Below the pieces are notes generated by a model. That model did not search any database. It worked only from the letters and a program-made list of their open reading frames with translations, and was not told the origin of the DNA. A stretch of 51,003 nt of DNA from Clostridiales bacterium (GTDB lineage Bacteria; Bacillota; Clostridia; Mahellales; Mahellaceae). Below, in pieces: positions 7,594 to 17,705 of this stretch. Positions within the stretch are counted from its first letter, which is position 1. Each line of letters begins with the position of its first letter. Location of the stretch: NCBI GenBank assembly GCA_030156435.1, contig JASGMM010000006.1, forward strand, positions 1-51,003, written 5' to 3'. Made by a program: the position numbers and the translations under genes.

Positions 7594-10332
7594 ATGTCTA
7601 AAGGCTTGAAGAAATTATGTGCTGGTTTCTTATTGTTATTGTTGGCGATATCAGTAATGGTATCAGGTATTGCGCCATACGCTGTCAGCCAAACGGCTCT
7701 GGCCGCCGAAGGAGAGGTGCCTGCAGCTAAGCTGCCGCAGCAGATAGGCCTTGCTATGACCGATGATCCGCAGACCAGTATCAGCATCAATTGGACGACG
7801 ATCGATACGACTTTGACCGATGCACAGGTTAAGGTATGGGAGAAGGGTGCTGATGAAAGCACAGCGGTAGCATACGAGGCGAACATTGAAAAAAGAACTG
7901 TAACCGAATCAACCATTAAAGACGAGAAAGGACAAGTCATAACCGAGAAGAACTTCTATTCAGCGACATTAGATGAATTGAAACCGGATACGGAGTATTC
8001 TTATCGTCTTATAGCTCACGATGGTGAAGCTGAAATAGTCGGAAGTGTGAGAAGCTTCGAAACAGCACCGTCATCGGAGAATCCATATACATTTATCTAT
8101 GTAGCCGATCCACAAGTGAGCGGCGTTCATGCTAAAGCATGGCATGCAAATCTTGATATCGCAAAGCAAAAGTACCCGGATGCAAAGTTTATCTATATAG
8201 CCGGCGACCTCACAGACAAGACGCCCAATGAAGGGCAGTGGGAAGGCTTTTTCAACCAGCCGGGCAATGAGCAGTATAATGATAAATACAGCGGAAGCTT
8301 GATATCCGAATTGCCTTTGGCAGCCACCATGGGCAACCATGACGGTGGTCCTAAAAAGGACGGAGCAGACGGTATAACAAGCCACTATACGCTGTTAAGC
8401 CAAATAGATGGTATTCCTGTAACATATGCATTTGACTATGGAGCAGCCCGTTTCATAATACTTAATACCGAGTACCGTTCTGAGGAAAATTTGGAGGAAC
8501 AAATCTCTTTCTTGCGCGAAGAAGTTAAAAAAGCCAAAGATAATGGCAAATGGACGATGGTCGGTATGCATAAAACCCCTTATTCGGGCGGAGATCATAT
8601 GGACGATGCGGACGTTAAGTTATTGAGGCAGCGTCTGGCTCCGGTTTTTGCCGAGTTAGATGTGGACATGGTGCTCCAAGGGCACGACCATATCTTGAGC
8701 CGCGGCTTTGTAAAGTTGAACGGTTACAAGGCTGATGTTACGGAAAAGATAGGGGATAGAACATATAGCGCTACGGCCCCGGGATATGCTCCGCTGTATT
8801 ATGTGGCAAATTGCGGAAGCACTCTCAAATTCTATTCTCCTCTTAAAGGTAACGATTGGATCTCGGAATATGATCCCGTTGCGCCGGATTACGGTTTCTT
8901 GGACATCGACTCGACCATGCCTGTGGGGCATGAGCTCAATCCGCTGGGGCCGAGCACTGACGATGAACAGGAAGAAACCAATCCTGATTTTTATAGGGCT
9001 CCCACTTTTGTGGCGGTGACTGTATCCGAGGACAACATCAAACTCGATACTTATATGACTGGATTTGACAGTGAGACCAATACGATAGTAGAAGATACAT
9101 TCCTTTATGACAGCTTTACATTAAACAAATCAGATGTCGATGTATCGCTTGCGGCGGATGAAGATTCAATATCAGCCGATTCAAACGGAACTGTTAAACT
9201 CAGCATAGCAGCCAAAGACGAAGCAGGTAAAGATATCGATCTTTCCAAAGCTACTGTAAAATATGAATCCTATAATGACGACGTATTGAAGATAGCTGCG
9301 GACGGTACCGTAACGGTGCAGAACAGGCCGGCAGACGATATGACCGTAAATGTATGGGCGGAGGTCGACTATGATGAGGATACCTATATAAGCAATCTGG
9401 TTCCCATAACGGTTGATATTGTACCCCCGGCACGTATAAGCGGTGGAAATAGATTTGAAACCGGAGTGGCGGCTGCCAAAAAATATTATCCTCTGACATC
9501 TACAGTGATACTGGCTGTAAATACCAACGATTTTGCAGATGGATTGGCAGCAAACGTATTGGCGGGGACTTTAAAAGCACCGGTATTGCTGATCGATACC
9601 GATGAAATTCCGGCCGCGGTAAATGAATATATGATGCACGCCGGTGTTAATAGTGTATATCTGCTTGGAGGGACTACGATAATATCCCAGGATATAGAGA
9701 AAGAATTGACAGACAAGAAATATAAGGTAACGAGAATTTATGGAGATAATCGAGAAGCTACTGCCGCAGAGATAGCCAAAAAGGTTAAGGAACTGGGCGG
9801 ACAGTTAAAAGACACTGCTATTGTGGTTAACGGTTATGCACCGGCCGATGCCTTGGCGGCAGGACCGGCTGCAGCAGACGGTATGCCGCTTCTCATGGTC
9901 AATAAGTATGGCATACCTGATGTTACCAAAAATGCATTGAAAGAACTCGGCATAAAGAATATAATAATAGCGGGCGGTACAGGTGTTGTATCCTCAGCAA
10001 TAGCCGATGAATTGAAGGGGTTGGTAAGCGGTACTGTTGAACGCGCCGGCGGAGCCGATAGAATAGCGACCAGCATAGCGTTGGCTAAAGAGCTGGACCT
10101 GCCGAACGCTATCATGGTAGGTTATAAGGGATTGCCCGATGCCGTGGCGGCTGGATATGTAGGCTCGATTGAGACAGGTGCCGTACTTTATACGCAGCAA
10201 AAGCAATTGGATAAAAATGTTGATGCCTATTTAAATGGTATCATAAATGCCGATAGCAGGATCATGATAATGGGCGGCACAGGCGTGGTTGATAGCAGCG
10301 TGGAAGGGTATATAAGAAGTAAAATAAAATAA
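7594..10332 (+). CDS. Secreted purple-acid-phosphatase-like metallophosphoesterase with three cell-wall-binding repeats
   Basis: 912 residues. A signal peptide (1-38, cleavage near ALAAEG) is followed by an Fn3-like purple acid phosphatase N-domain (about 45-158). The calcineurin-type phosphoesterase domain (about 165-375) has metal ligands in FIYVADPQ (Asp172), GDLTD (204-208), GNHD (247-250), His326 and GHDH (363-366). Next come an Ig-like domain (about 505-605) and three CWB2 repeats (starting near 613, 712 and 814), each with an RxxGxxR-like entry. CWB2 repeats hold proteins non-covalently to wall polymers. The protein should release phosphate from organic esters or nucleotides at the cell surface. 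GAGGAGG precedes the ATG. Pho-box-like repeats upstream support induction under phosphate limitation. A terminator follows, so it is monocistronic. Confidence 0.92.
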   Translation: MSKGLKKLCAGFLLLLLAISVMVSGIAPYAVSQTALAAEGEVPAAKLPQQIGLAMTDDPQTSISINWTTIDTTLTDAQVKVWEKGADESTAVAYEANIEKRTVTESTIKDEKGQVITEKNFYSATLDELKPDTEYSYRLIAHDGEAEIVGSVRSFETAPSSENPYTFIYVADPQVSGVHAKAWHANLDIAKQKYPDAKFIYIAGDLTDKTPNEGQWEGFFNQPGNEQYNDKYSGSLISELPLAATMGNHDGGPKKDGADGITSHYTLLSQIDGIPVTYAFDYGAARFIILNTEYRSEENLEEQISFLREEVKKAKDNGKWTMVGMHKTPYSGGDHMDDADVKLLRQRLAPVFAELDVDMVLQGHDHILSRGFVKLNGYKADVTEKIGDRTYSATAPGYAPLYYVANCGSTLKFYSPLKGNDWISEYDPVAPDYGFLDIDSTMPVGHELNPLGPSTDDEQEETNPDFYRAPTFVAVTVSEDNIKLDTYMTGFDSETNTIVEDTFLYDSFTLNKSDVDVSLAADEDSISADSNGTVKLSIAAKDEAGKDIDLSKATVKYESYNDDVLKIAADGTVTVQNRPADDMTVNVWAEVDYDEDTYISNLVPITVDIVPPARISGGNRFETGVAAAKKYYPLTSTVILAVNTNDFADGLAANVLAGTLKAPVLLIDTDEIPAAVNEYMMHAGVNSVYLLGGTTIISQDIEKELTDKKYKVTRIYGDNREATAAEIAKKVKELGGQLKDTAIVVNGYAPADALAAGPAAADGMPLLMVNKYGIPDVTKNALKELGIKNIIIAGGTGVVSSAIADELKGLVSGTVERAGGADRIATSIALAKELDLPNAIMVGYKGLPDAVAAGYVGSIETGAVLYTQQKQLDKNVDAYLNGIINADSRIMIMGGTGVVDSSVEGYIRSKIK

Positions 10333-10367
10333 CGCTGTCAAAATAAGAGAAATATATTAAAAATATA

Positions 10368-10397
10368 GAGAGATCTGCTTATTAGCAGGTCTCTCTT
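10368..10397 (+). terminator. Terminator after the phosphatase gene
   Basis: GAGAGATCTGCT (10368-10379) pairs with AGCAGGTCTCTC (10384-10395), 12 bp with one wobble and a 4-base loop. Only a short T-run follows. Confidence 0.65.
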
Positions 10398-10402
10398 GCT
10401 AT

Positions 10403-10463
10403 AATAGCCGCTCATCGAACCAAACTTGTTATATTACGAGTTTAAGGTCGAAGCGCGGCTATT
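10403..10463 (+). repeat. Long extended hairpin in front of pheS
   Basis: AATAGCCGC (10403-10411) pairs with GCGGCTATT (10455-10463). Inside it, TCGAACC faces GGTCGA and AAACTTG faces CGAGTTT around an 8-base loop. The result is one 61-base stem with small internal loops, followed by GCCTTTT. It could be a second terminator or a structured RNA. The T-box signature expected for an aminoacyl-tRNA synthetase leader is absent. Confidence 0.6.
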
Positions 10464-10490
10464 GCCTTTTAATAGAAAGTTTGTTACAAT
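10462..10490 (+). promoter_or_regulatory. Promoter of pheST
   Basis: TTGCCT (10462-10467), 17 bases, TACAAT (10485-10490). The leader would be only about 30 bases, which excludes a T-box if this is the main promoter. Confidence 0.65.
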
Positions 10491-10526
10491 GGTAAGCATA
10501 TAGATGCGTTGCGAAGGGAGTAAATA

Positions 10527-11555
10527 TTGCAGATGCTGCGTGATGAATTGGACGAATTAAAACGGAAATTCATAAATGAATTAAAACAAATAAGCGATTC
10601 TGAGGCTTTGGAAGCTTTGAGGATTAAATATATGGGTAAGAAGGGCCTTGTCACTTTGCTGTTGAAGGGTATGGGCGATTTGCCGCCAGAAGAGCGGCCG
10701 GCGGCCGGTCAGGCTGTAAACGGGCTTAAAGAGGAACTTGCGGCATTGTTGGATAATGAAGAGCGTCGGATAAAGGCTGCAGAAAGACAGCGCCGATTGG
10801 AGGCCGAGACCATAGATGTCACCATGCCTGGCAAAAGGCCGGTTATAGGCAAAAGGCATCCGCTCAGCATAGTGCGCCGTCAGATAGAGGATATATTCAT
10901 AGGCATGGGCTTTGAGATAGCGGACGGGCCGGAAGTGGAATATGATTATTACAACTTTGAAGCGCTGAACATCCCCAAAGACCATCCATCGAGAGATCTC
11001 CAGGATACTTTTTACATAACCGATAATATCGTTTTGAGGACGCAGACATCACCCGTACAGATACGCGTCATGGAGAGCCATAAACCGCCTATACGCATAA
11101 TAGCTCCGGGCAGGGTTTATCGCTCGGATGAAGTGGATGCCACGCATTCGCCCATATTTCATCAAATGGAAGGGCTGGTTGTGGATCACGGCATCACCAT
11201 GGGCGATCTGAAGGGCGTATTGGATGTATTCGCCAAAGCGTTGTACGGAGAGGATACCAGGACAAAATTTCGGCCGCACTATTTTCCATTCACCGAACCG
11301 AGCGCCGAGGTCGATGTCACATGTGCGTGGTGTCACGGTCAAGGCTGCCGCATATGCGGTTACTCGGGCTGGATAGAGGTGCTGGGGGCAGGTATGGTGC
11401 ATCCTAATGTACTGCGTACTGTGGGCATAAATCCGGATGAATACAGCGGGTTTGCGTTTGGCCTTGGTCTGGATAGGCTGACCATGCTTAAGTACGGTAT
11501 AGACGACATGCGCTTGTTATTCGAAAATGACTATAGATTTTTAAAGCAATTTTAA
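10527..11555 (+). CDS. pheS: Phenylalanine-tRNA ligase alpha subunit
   Basis: A 342-residue catalytic subunit of the alpha2-beta2 synthetase that charges tRNA-Phe. An N-terminal coiled coil (about 1-90) is followed by the class II catalytic core. Motif 2 lies around [20 protein letters not shown], and motif 3 around [13 protein letters not shown] near the C-terminus. A TTG start at 10527 lies 6 bases after AAGGGAG; the ATG two codons later would be 12 bases away and is less likely. It is 15 bases from pheT, as in nearly all bacteria. Confidence 0.96.
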   Translation: MQMLRDELDELKRKFINELKQISDSEALEALRIKYMGKKGLVTLLLKGMGDLPPEERPAAGQAVNGLKEELAALLDNEERRIKAAERQRRLEAETIDVTMPGKRPVIGKRHPLSIVRRQIEDIFIGMGFEIADGPEVEYDYYNFEALNIPKDHPSRDLQDTFYITDNIVLRTQTSPVQIRVMESHKPPIRIIAPGRVYRSDEVDATHSPIFHQMEGLVVDHGITMGDLKGVLDVFAKALYGEDTRTKFRPHYFPFTEPSAEVDVTCAWCHGQGCRICGYSGWIEVLGAGMVHPNVLRTVGINPDEYSGFAFGLGLDRLTMLKYGIDDMRLLFENDYRFLKQF

Positions 11556-11570
11556 TCGGGAGGATAATAG

Positions 11571-13958
11571 ATGAAAGTTCCGTTGAGCTGGTTAAAGGAT
11601 TTTGTTGACATAGATGTATCATTAGAAGATTTTGTCGATCGTATGACCATGAGCGGCAGCAAGGTAGAGACTGTGGAACAGATCGGCGGAGAAATAAACA
11701 ACGTTGTGGTAGGCCGCATTATAGAGCGGCGTAAGCACCCCAACGCCGATCGCCTGCAGGTCTGCCAGGTGGATATAGGCAACTCTATAGTTCAGATAGT
11801 CACTGCGGCTGATAATATAGAGACGGGCGATTACATACCGGTGGCTTTGCATGGAGCGGATTTGGTCGGCGGTATTAAAATAAAACGCGGCAAATTGCGC
11901 GGAGAAGTATCAGAAGGAATGATGTGTTCCGGTAAGGAGCTCGGTCTTACCGAAGAGGATTATCCGGGAGCTGAAACCTATGGCATATTGATATTGGATA
12001 AGCCGTATGAATTGGGTGCCGATATAAAAAAAGTGCTGGGGTTAGAGGAAACGGTTGTAGATTTTGAGATAACGCCAAACCGACCGGATTGTCTGTCAAT
12101 AATGGGGATAGGGCGCGAAGCTGCTGCGACTTTTAAGAAGCCTTTCAATGCATTAGATCCAGTGGTAAAAGAAGGCTCTGAGATGGTAGAAACAGCAGCG
12201 TCTATAACAGTGGAATGCCCTCAGCTTTGCCCAAGATATGCCGCCCGCATTATAACCAACGTAAAGATAGGCCCGTCGCCGAAGTGGATGCGCGACAGGC
12301 TTAAGGCTGCCGGTATCCGGCCTATAAACAATGTGGTCGATATAACCAATTATGTTATGCTCGAATGCGGCCAGCCCATGCACGCTTTTGATCTAAACAG
12401 ATTAGAACAGCATAAAATAGTGGTTAGAACGGCACATGACGGAGAGCTGTTCGAAACGCTGGATGGCGTGCAGCGCAGGCTGGACAGCGATATGCTTGTG
12501 ATAACCGATGGTATGAACCCTGTGGCCGTGGCCGGCGTTATGGGCGGAGCCAACAGCGAGATAAGCGATGATACATGCACCGTATTATTGGAGTCGGCCA
12601 ATTTCAATAAAGTCAGCGTGCGCAATACGTCGCGTAAGCTGGGCTTGAGAACCGAAGCTTCGTCGCGTTTTGAAAAAGGATTGGACCCCGAGCTGGTCAT
12701 GTTGGCACTAAATAGGGCGGCTGAACTTTTTAATATGTTGGAAGCTGGTACGCCCATGCAAGGCGTTATAGACGTATATTCGGTTAAGCCGGAACAGCGC
12801 GTCATACAAACGGATGCCGCAAGTATAAATGCCTTGTTAGGTACTGCTATTGCAGCGGATGAGATGAAGGCTATGCTAATCCCGCTCGGTTTTGAAGTAG
12901 GGTGCAATGATAGCCGTATGTCGGTAAAAGTGCCGTCATTCAGGCAGGATGTTGTGGAGATGGCCGATTTGGCCGAAGAAGTGGCGCGCTTTTACGGATA
13001 TGATAGGATAAAGCCTACGCTTATGAAAAGCGGCATATCGGTGGGACGGCGCAATGTTAAGCAACAGCTTATGGAATATATAAAGGATGTGCTGACGGCA
13101 TGCGGTTTGTATGAGGTAAATACCTATTCTTTTACCGGATATAGACAGCTCAAACAAGCCGGAATAAAAATGGACGAATCATTTAAGCCGGTAACTATAA
13201 AAAATGCGTTAGGTGAAGATCAGAGCCTCATGCGTCCTACTTTAATACCATCGATGCTGGAGGTATTGGTGCGTAATATAAACCGCGGGGTGGATTCATT
13301 TGGCGTATTTGAAACGGCACCTGTATTTTTAGCAAATGAACTGCCATTGATTACATTACCGCAGCAGCCTATGCGATTAGCTATAGGGCTCTATGGGAAC
13401 ACCGATTTCTTTACATTAAAGGGTATAATAGAGACCATTTTAGAGGCTTTAGCTATAAAAGGCATATACTTCTCGCCTGTCCAATGCGACGGATTTCATC
13501 CCGGCAGAACGGCTGAGGTTGGCTTTGGCACCGCTGTCGCAGGTGTCATGGGGGAAGTTCATCCCGATGTGCTGGATAATTTCGATGTAGAAAAAAGGAT
13601 CTATATAGCCGAGCTGGATCTCGATACATTGTTGGACAACGGTACTTTGGATAGGACCTATGTTGCGTTGCCGAAATTCCCGGCCGTACAAAGGGATATT
13701 GCCATAACGGTTCCAAAGCATGCATTGGCTAGAGATATAGAAAATGTGATAAAGAAAAGCGGTGGCAAACTTATAGAGGATGTGAAACTTTTTGATGTAT
13801 ATGAGGGATCTCAGATTCCAGAAGGTTATAAGAGCGTTGCTTATTCCATAATATACAGAGCTTCTGACAGGACGCTTACCGATCAGGAGGTAGATAAACT
13901 ACAGGAACGCATAATAAAGGCGTTAGGAGAGCAAATAGGAGCACAGTTGCGCGGATAA
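11571..13958 (+). CDS. pheT: Phenylalanine-tRNA ligase beta subunit
   Basis: 795 residues, normal family length. Domains in order: N-terminal B1, an EMAP-like tRNA-binding domain (about 40-150), the B3/B4 editing domain (about 210-390) that hydrolyses mischarged Tyr-tRNA, B5 (about 400-475), the catalytic-like core, and a C-terminal ferredoxin-fold anticodon-binding domain (about 700-795). GGGAGG precedes the ATG. It forms the heterotetramer with PheS in the cytosol. Confidence 0.96.
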   Translation: MKVPLSWLKDFVDIDVSLEDFVDRMTMSGSKVETVEQIGGEINNVVVGRIIERRKHPNADRLQVCQVDIGNSIVQIVTAADNIETGDYIPVALHGADLVGGIKIKRGKLRGEVSEGMMCSGKELGLTEEDYPGAETYGILILDKPYELGADIKKVLGLEETVVDFEITPNRPDCLSIMGIGREAAATFKKPFNALDPVVKEGSEMVETAASITVECPQLCPRYAARIITNVKIGPSPKWMRDRLKAAGIRPINNVVDITNYVMLECGQPMHAFDLNRLEQHKIVVRTAHDGELFETLDGVQRRLDSDMLVITDGMNPVAVAGVMGGANSEISDDTCTVLLESANFNKVSVRNTSRKLGLRTEASSRFEKGLDPELVMLALNRAAELFNMLEAGTPMQGVIDVYSVKPEQRVIQTDAASINALLGTAIAADEMKAMLIPLGFEVGCNDSRMSVKVPSFRQDVVEMADLAEEVARFYGYDRIKPTLMKSGISVGRRNVKQQLMEYIKDVLTACGLYEVNTYSFTGYRQLKQAGIKMDESFKPVTIKNALGEDQSLMRPTLIPSMLEVLVRNINRGVDSFGVFETAPVFLANELPLITLPQQPMRLAIGLYGNTDFFTLKGIIETILEALAIKGIYFSPVQCDGFHPGRTAEVGFGTAVAGVMGEVHPDVLDNFDVEKRIYIAELDLDTLLDNGTLDRTYVALPKFPAVQRDIAITVPKHALARDIENVIKKSGGKLIEDVKLFDVYEGSQIPEGYKSVAYSIIYRASDRTLTDQEVDKLQERIIKALGEQIGAQLRG

Positions 13959-13979
13959 TTACAAAATTCGACAAAAGTA

Positions 13980-14008
13980 TTGTTTATTAGATGGTGGTGA
14001 TGTATAAT
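13980..14008 (+). promoter_or_regulatory. Promoter of zapA-mutS2
   Basis: TTGTTT (13980-13985), 17 bases, TATAAT (14003-14008), between pheT and zapA. Confidence 0.6.
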
Positions 14009-14048
14009 AGAAATAGATTATTCGATATTAAAGAAAGGCCGTGGAGAA

Positions 14049-14408
14049 ATGGATAAAGTCGATACCAAGACCCGTACCACTGTTAAGATTCGCGGCAGAG
14101 AATACGTCATGAAGGCTTCCGAATCTGAGGAATACATCCATAAAGTGGCTATCTATGTGGACCGTAAAATGGAAGATATCGAAAAGATAAATCCTAACTT
14201 GAGCACCACCATGCTGGCTATACTTACGGCGTTGAATGTGGCCGACGAGCTTCTGAAAGAAAGAGAACGCATTAGCAAACTAGAGAAAGAGGTTCAAAGG
14301 CTCAAAGATGCTTTGAGCAGGTCGCCGCAACTTTATGACATAAATCAGAAATACAAAAAAACGGAGAGGCAGGATCAGGCCCCGGGTAGCGAACAACGCA
14401 ATGCCTAG
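14049..14408 (+). CDS. zapA: Cell division protein ZapA
   Basis: 119 residues. The globular head (about 8-60, TRTTVKIRGREYVMKASESE) and the C-terminal coiled coil (about 70-105) match ZapA. ZapA bundles FtsZ protofilaments at the division site. The tail is charged and probably disordered. The position between pheT and mutS2 is the usual Firmicute location; cvpA and polX, which often lie between, are missing here. Confidence 0.9.
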   Translation: MDKVDTKTRTTVKIRGREYVMKASESEEYIHKVAIYVDRKMEDIEKINPNLSTTMLAILTALNVADELLKERERISKLEKEVQRLKDALSRSPQLYDINQKYKKTERQDQAPGSEQRNA

Positions 14409-14427
14409 GGCTTCTTTTTAAAAATAA

Positions 14428-16782
14428 ATGTACCATCGAACCTTAAAAATATTAGAATTCGACAAGATAATCCGAAAGCTTAAATCCAAAGCTTTTTCAG
14501 CATTGGGAGCTGATACGGCAGAGGCCTTATCGCCTTCGCTGGATAGATATACCATTGATATCTGGCAGCGTCAGACCGATGAAGCGGTATCATATATTCG
14601 GCGGCTCGGTTTACCGCCACTGGAAGGCATAAAGGATGTAAAGGATTCTGTTAATGCCGCTGATGTTGGTGCTACTTTAAGGCCTAAAGAATTGCTCGAT
14701 ATAGCATCTGTGATAAAGACCGCCCGATTGATGAAAGGATATGCGCAAGAGAATGAAAACGCCGATCTCATAGCGGATCTCTGTTATAGCCTCCACAGCA
14801 TGAAGGCTGTGGAAGATGAGATATATCGCTGTATATTATCCGAGGATGAGATAGCCGATGATGCCACGCCGGAGCTTAAGGATATACGGCGGCATATAGC
14901 GCAGGCCAATCAAAGAATAAGGGATAAATTAAACGATATAATCCATTCTACTCAGTATCAACGCATGTTGCAAGACCCTATAGTCACCATAAGGAATGGC
15001 CGTTATGTGGTGCCGATAAAGCAGGAATATCGCAGCAGTTTTGCAGGACTTATACAGGATCAATCGGGCAGTGGCGCGACGCTGTTTATAGAGCCTATGG
15101 CAGTGGTGGAGGCCAATAATGACTTGAGGGCATACATGCTTCAGGAACAGGAGGAAATAGAACGTATTCTTGCTTCGTTCAGCCATATGATCGGCCAGCA
15201 CTCCGAAGATATATTGAACGACTTGGGGATACTCGCTCAATTGGACTTGATATTCGCCAAGGGCCAGCTTAGCATTGAGATGAATGCCGTACGGCCGCTG
15301 CTTACAGAGGATGATGGCATAATATTTAAAAGAGCCCGACATCCGCTCATCGATCCTGATAAAGTAGTGCCTATAGATTTGGAGTTGGGCCGTCAATTTA
15401 CCCAGCTCATAATTACCGGGCCTAATACTGGCGGAAAAACCGTAACGCTTAAAACCATAGGTTTGCTTACGCTTATGGCTCAGGCGGGATTGCATGTGCC
15501 GGCTGGTAGCGGTACGCAGATAAGGATTTTTACAGGCGTATATGCTGATATAGGTGATGAACAGAGTATAGAACAGAGCCTTAGCACATTTTCATCGCAT
15601 ATGACCAATATAGTGCACATTTTAAATTCGGCTGATCATCGCTCGCTTGTACTGCTTGATGAGCTGGGCGCTGGTACTGATCCTACTGAGGGAGCTGCCC
15701 TGGCTATGGCCATATTGGATGAATTAAGGCATAAAGGCGCTATAGTGGCGGCTACCACGCATTATAGTCAGCTTAAAGCATATGCATTGAAAACACCTGG
15801 CGTGATAAATGCCGGTATGGAGTTCGATGTAGAAACGCTAAGGCCAACGTATCGCCTTATAGTAGGTGTACCGGGTAAGAGCAATGCCTTTATCATATCG
15901 CGTAAATTGGGGCTGAGCGATGAAGTTTTAGCAAGAGCGCAGGCTTTGCTAAATGAAAGCGACCTGCGTTTTGAAGATGTTATAGGCAAGCTCGAAGAAC
16001 AGCGCCACATTGCAGAAAAGGAACGCGCAGAGGCTGCGCGGGCATTGGAGCAGGCACGCTTATTGGAGCAAAAGTATCAGCAATTAAATACGCAGCTTGA
16101 ACAAAAGAGAAACGATATAATACACAAAGCCCGCCAAGAGGCTAAGGCTGTATTAAATCGGGCTAAGAGCCAGGCTGACCAAATAATCAAAGAATTGCGT
16201 GATGCACAGATGCAGGCTTCGAAAGAGGCTAATAAAACCATAGAGCAAGCGCGCACAACGCTTAAAAAGGAAATAGAGGAGCTAAGCCCGGAGCAGGGGG
16301 CCGGAGAGCATTATAAACCGGTTACGAATGTTAAGCCTGGTATGCAGGTATATATCGTTCCTCTCAGAGCTAGCGGTTTCATCCTTACGCCGCCTGATGC
16401 CAATGGCAATGTGCAGGTACAGGTCGGTATAATGAAGGCCGCAGCAAGCTTATCCGATCTAGCAGAATTGCCTGAACATGAGGCGCAAGTCAAAATTCAA
16501 CCGACGGGTAAAGCAGCGAGCACATCCCGTTCGCGAGATGTTGGATTAGAGATAGATGTAAGGGGACAGATGTTGGAAGAAGCACTGGCTAATATAGATA
16601 AATACTTGGATGATGCAGCTATAAGCGGATTGGAAGAGGTTTTTATAATACATGGCAAAGGTACAGGCGTATTGCGCACCGGTATACAGGATTTTCTGCG
16701 CCATCATCCCCATGTTGCCTCCTATAGGACAGGACGTTACGGCGAAGGTGAGATGGGCGTTACAGTGGTAAAACTAAAATAA
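14428..16782 (+). CDS. mutS2: Endonuclease MutS2 / ribosome rescue ATPase
   Basis: 784 residues. An N-terminal clamp and lever region precedes the ABC-type ATPase with Walker A GPNTGGKT (about residues 331-338) and Walker B LVLLDELGAGTDPTEGAAL. It is followed by a long coiled coil (about 510-620), a linker with a KOW-like segment, and a C-terminal Smr domain (about 705-784) containing DVRGQ and HGKGTGVLR. MutS2 proteins suppress recombination, and in Bacillus they also split collided ribosomes; which role holds here is not visible. The gene starts 19 bases after zapA without a strong ribosome binding site. Confidence 0.95.
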   Translation: MYHRTLKILEFDKIIRKLKSKAFSALGADTAEALSPSLDRYTIDIWQRQTDEAVSYIRRLGLPPLEGIKDVKDSVNAADVGATLRPKELLDIASVIKTARLMKGYAQENENADLIADLCYSLHSMKAVEDEIYRCILSEDEIADDATPELKDIRRHIAQANQRIRDKLNDIIHSTQYQRMLQDPIVTIRNGRYVVPIKQEYRSSFAGLIQDQSGSGATLFIEPMAVVEANNDLRAYMLQEQEEIERILASFSHMIGQHSEDILNDLGILAQLDLIFAKGQLSIEMNAVRPLLTEDDGIIFKRARHPLIDPDKVVPIDLELGRQFTQLIITGPNTGGKTVTLKTIGLLTLMAQAGLHVPAGSGTQIRIFTGVYADIGDEQSIEQSLSTFSSHMTNIVHILNSADHRSLVLLDELGAGTDPTEGAALAMAILDELRHKGAIVAATTHYSQLKAYALKTPGVINAGMEFDVETLRPTYRLIVGVPGKSNAFIISRKLGLSDEVLARAQALLNESDLRFEDVIGKLEEQRHIAEKERAEAARALEQARLLEQKYQQLNTQLEQKRNDIIHKARQEAKAVLNRAKSQADQIIKELRDAQMQASKEANKTIEQARTTLKKEIEELSPEQGAGEHYKPVTNVKPGMQVYIVPLRASGFILTPPDANGNVQVQVGIMKAAASLSDLAELPEHEAQVKIQPTGKAASTSRSRDVGLEIDVRGQMLEEALANIDKYLDDAAISGLEEVFIIHGKGTGVLRTGIQDFLRHHPHVASYRTGRYGEGEMGVTVVKLK

Positions 16783-16824
16783 ATTGTATATAATATTACC
16801 AGATTGTGAAAAGAAGGTGTGCAT

Positions 16825-17679
16825 TTGAGACAATGCTTGGCGGATATGTGGCGCAAGTATAGAGACGTTTTTTATGATTATCTTGGTATTATTTTGGGTA
16901 CCCTCATAGTAGCCTTATCTTTTAATCTCTTCTTTGTACCGAATAAAATAGCACCTGGCGGTGTAGGCGGTATAGCTACAGTTTTATACTACTTATTTAA
17001 ATTTCCTGTTGGTACCACCATGTTAATATTAAATATACCGCTATTTTTGGCCGGCGTAAAGGTACATGGCGCTGGTTTTGGGTTTAAGACGCTTATAGCT
17101 ACGGTATTGCTCTCGTTTTTCATAGACGCTATAAAATTGCAGCCGTTGACACATAATGAGATATTGGCAGCGGTATACGGCGGCATAATTATGGGCATAG
17201 GTCTTGGCATAGTATTTCGTTCGGATGCTACTACAGGAGGGACTGATCTGGCGGCCAAAATAGTGCATAAATTTATGCCTTATATTACCATGGGTTGGTT
17301 GCTGTTTATGATAGATACCGCCGTAGTGACGTTTGCAGGCGCAGTATTCGGACCAGAGCAAGCGCTTTATGCGATAATAGCGCTTTTTATCAGTTCATAT
17401 GTTATAGACCTCATTCAAGAAGGCTTGGGCAGTGCCAAAGCCTTCATAGTTGTATCGGATAAAGCGGACGAAATATCCAAAGTCATATTGCATGATATCG
17501 ACAGAGGTGTTACACTGTTAGAGGGACGAGGTGCTTATACCCAAAGGAAGAAAGATGTCATACTCTGTGTGGTCAGCCGCACCGAGGTTATAAGACTTAA
17601 AGAAATAATAACAGCTATAGATAACAAAGCCTTTCTTATAATAACCGATGCCCGTGAGGTGCACGGTGAAGGCTTTTAG
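16825..17679 (+). CDS. YitT family membrane protein (DUF161 plus DUF2179)
   Basis: About 284 residues. Five or six hydrophobic segments lie in residues 18-195, with glycine-rich family motifs such as [14 protein letters not shown] and [11 protein letters not shown] cytosolic DUF2179 domain (about 205-284) follows, shown by [12 protein letters not shown] near residue 232. The transported substrate is not known for the family. A GTG at 16819 lies only one base after the GAAGG ribosome binding site, so the TTG at 16825 is preferred. The gene stands between mutS2 and transketolase, all on one strand. Confidence 0.85.
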   Translation: MRQCLADMWRKYRDVFYDYLGIILGTLIVALSFNLFFVPNKIAPGGVGGIATVLYYLFKFPVGTTMLILNIPLFLAGVKVHGAGFGFKTLIATVLLSFFIDAIKLQPLTHNEILAAVYGGIIMGIGLGIVFRSDATTGGTDLAAKIVHKFMPYITMGWLLFMIDTAVVTFAGAVFGPEQALYAIIALFISSYVIDLIQEGLGSAKAFIVVSDKADEISKVILHDIDRGVTLLEGRGAYTQRKKDVILCVVSRTEVIRLKEIITAIDNKAFLIITDAREVHGEGF

Positions 17680-17705
17680 ATATTATATTACATAGGAGGA
17701 GAAGT

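Noticed and set aside
10400-10526. T-box riboswitch ahead of pheS
   Set aside because: The conserved T-box sequence and specifier loop are absent, and the likely promoter leaves only about 30 bases of leader.
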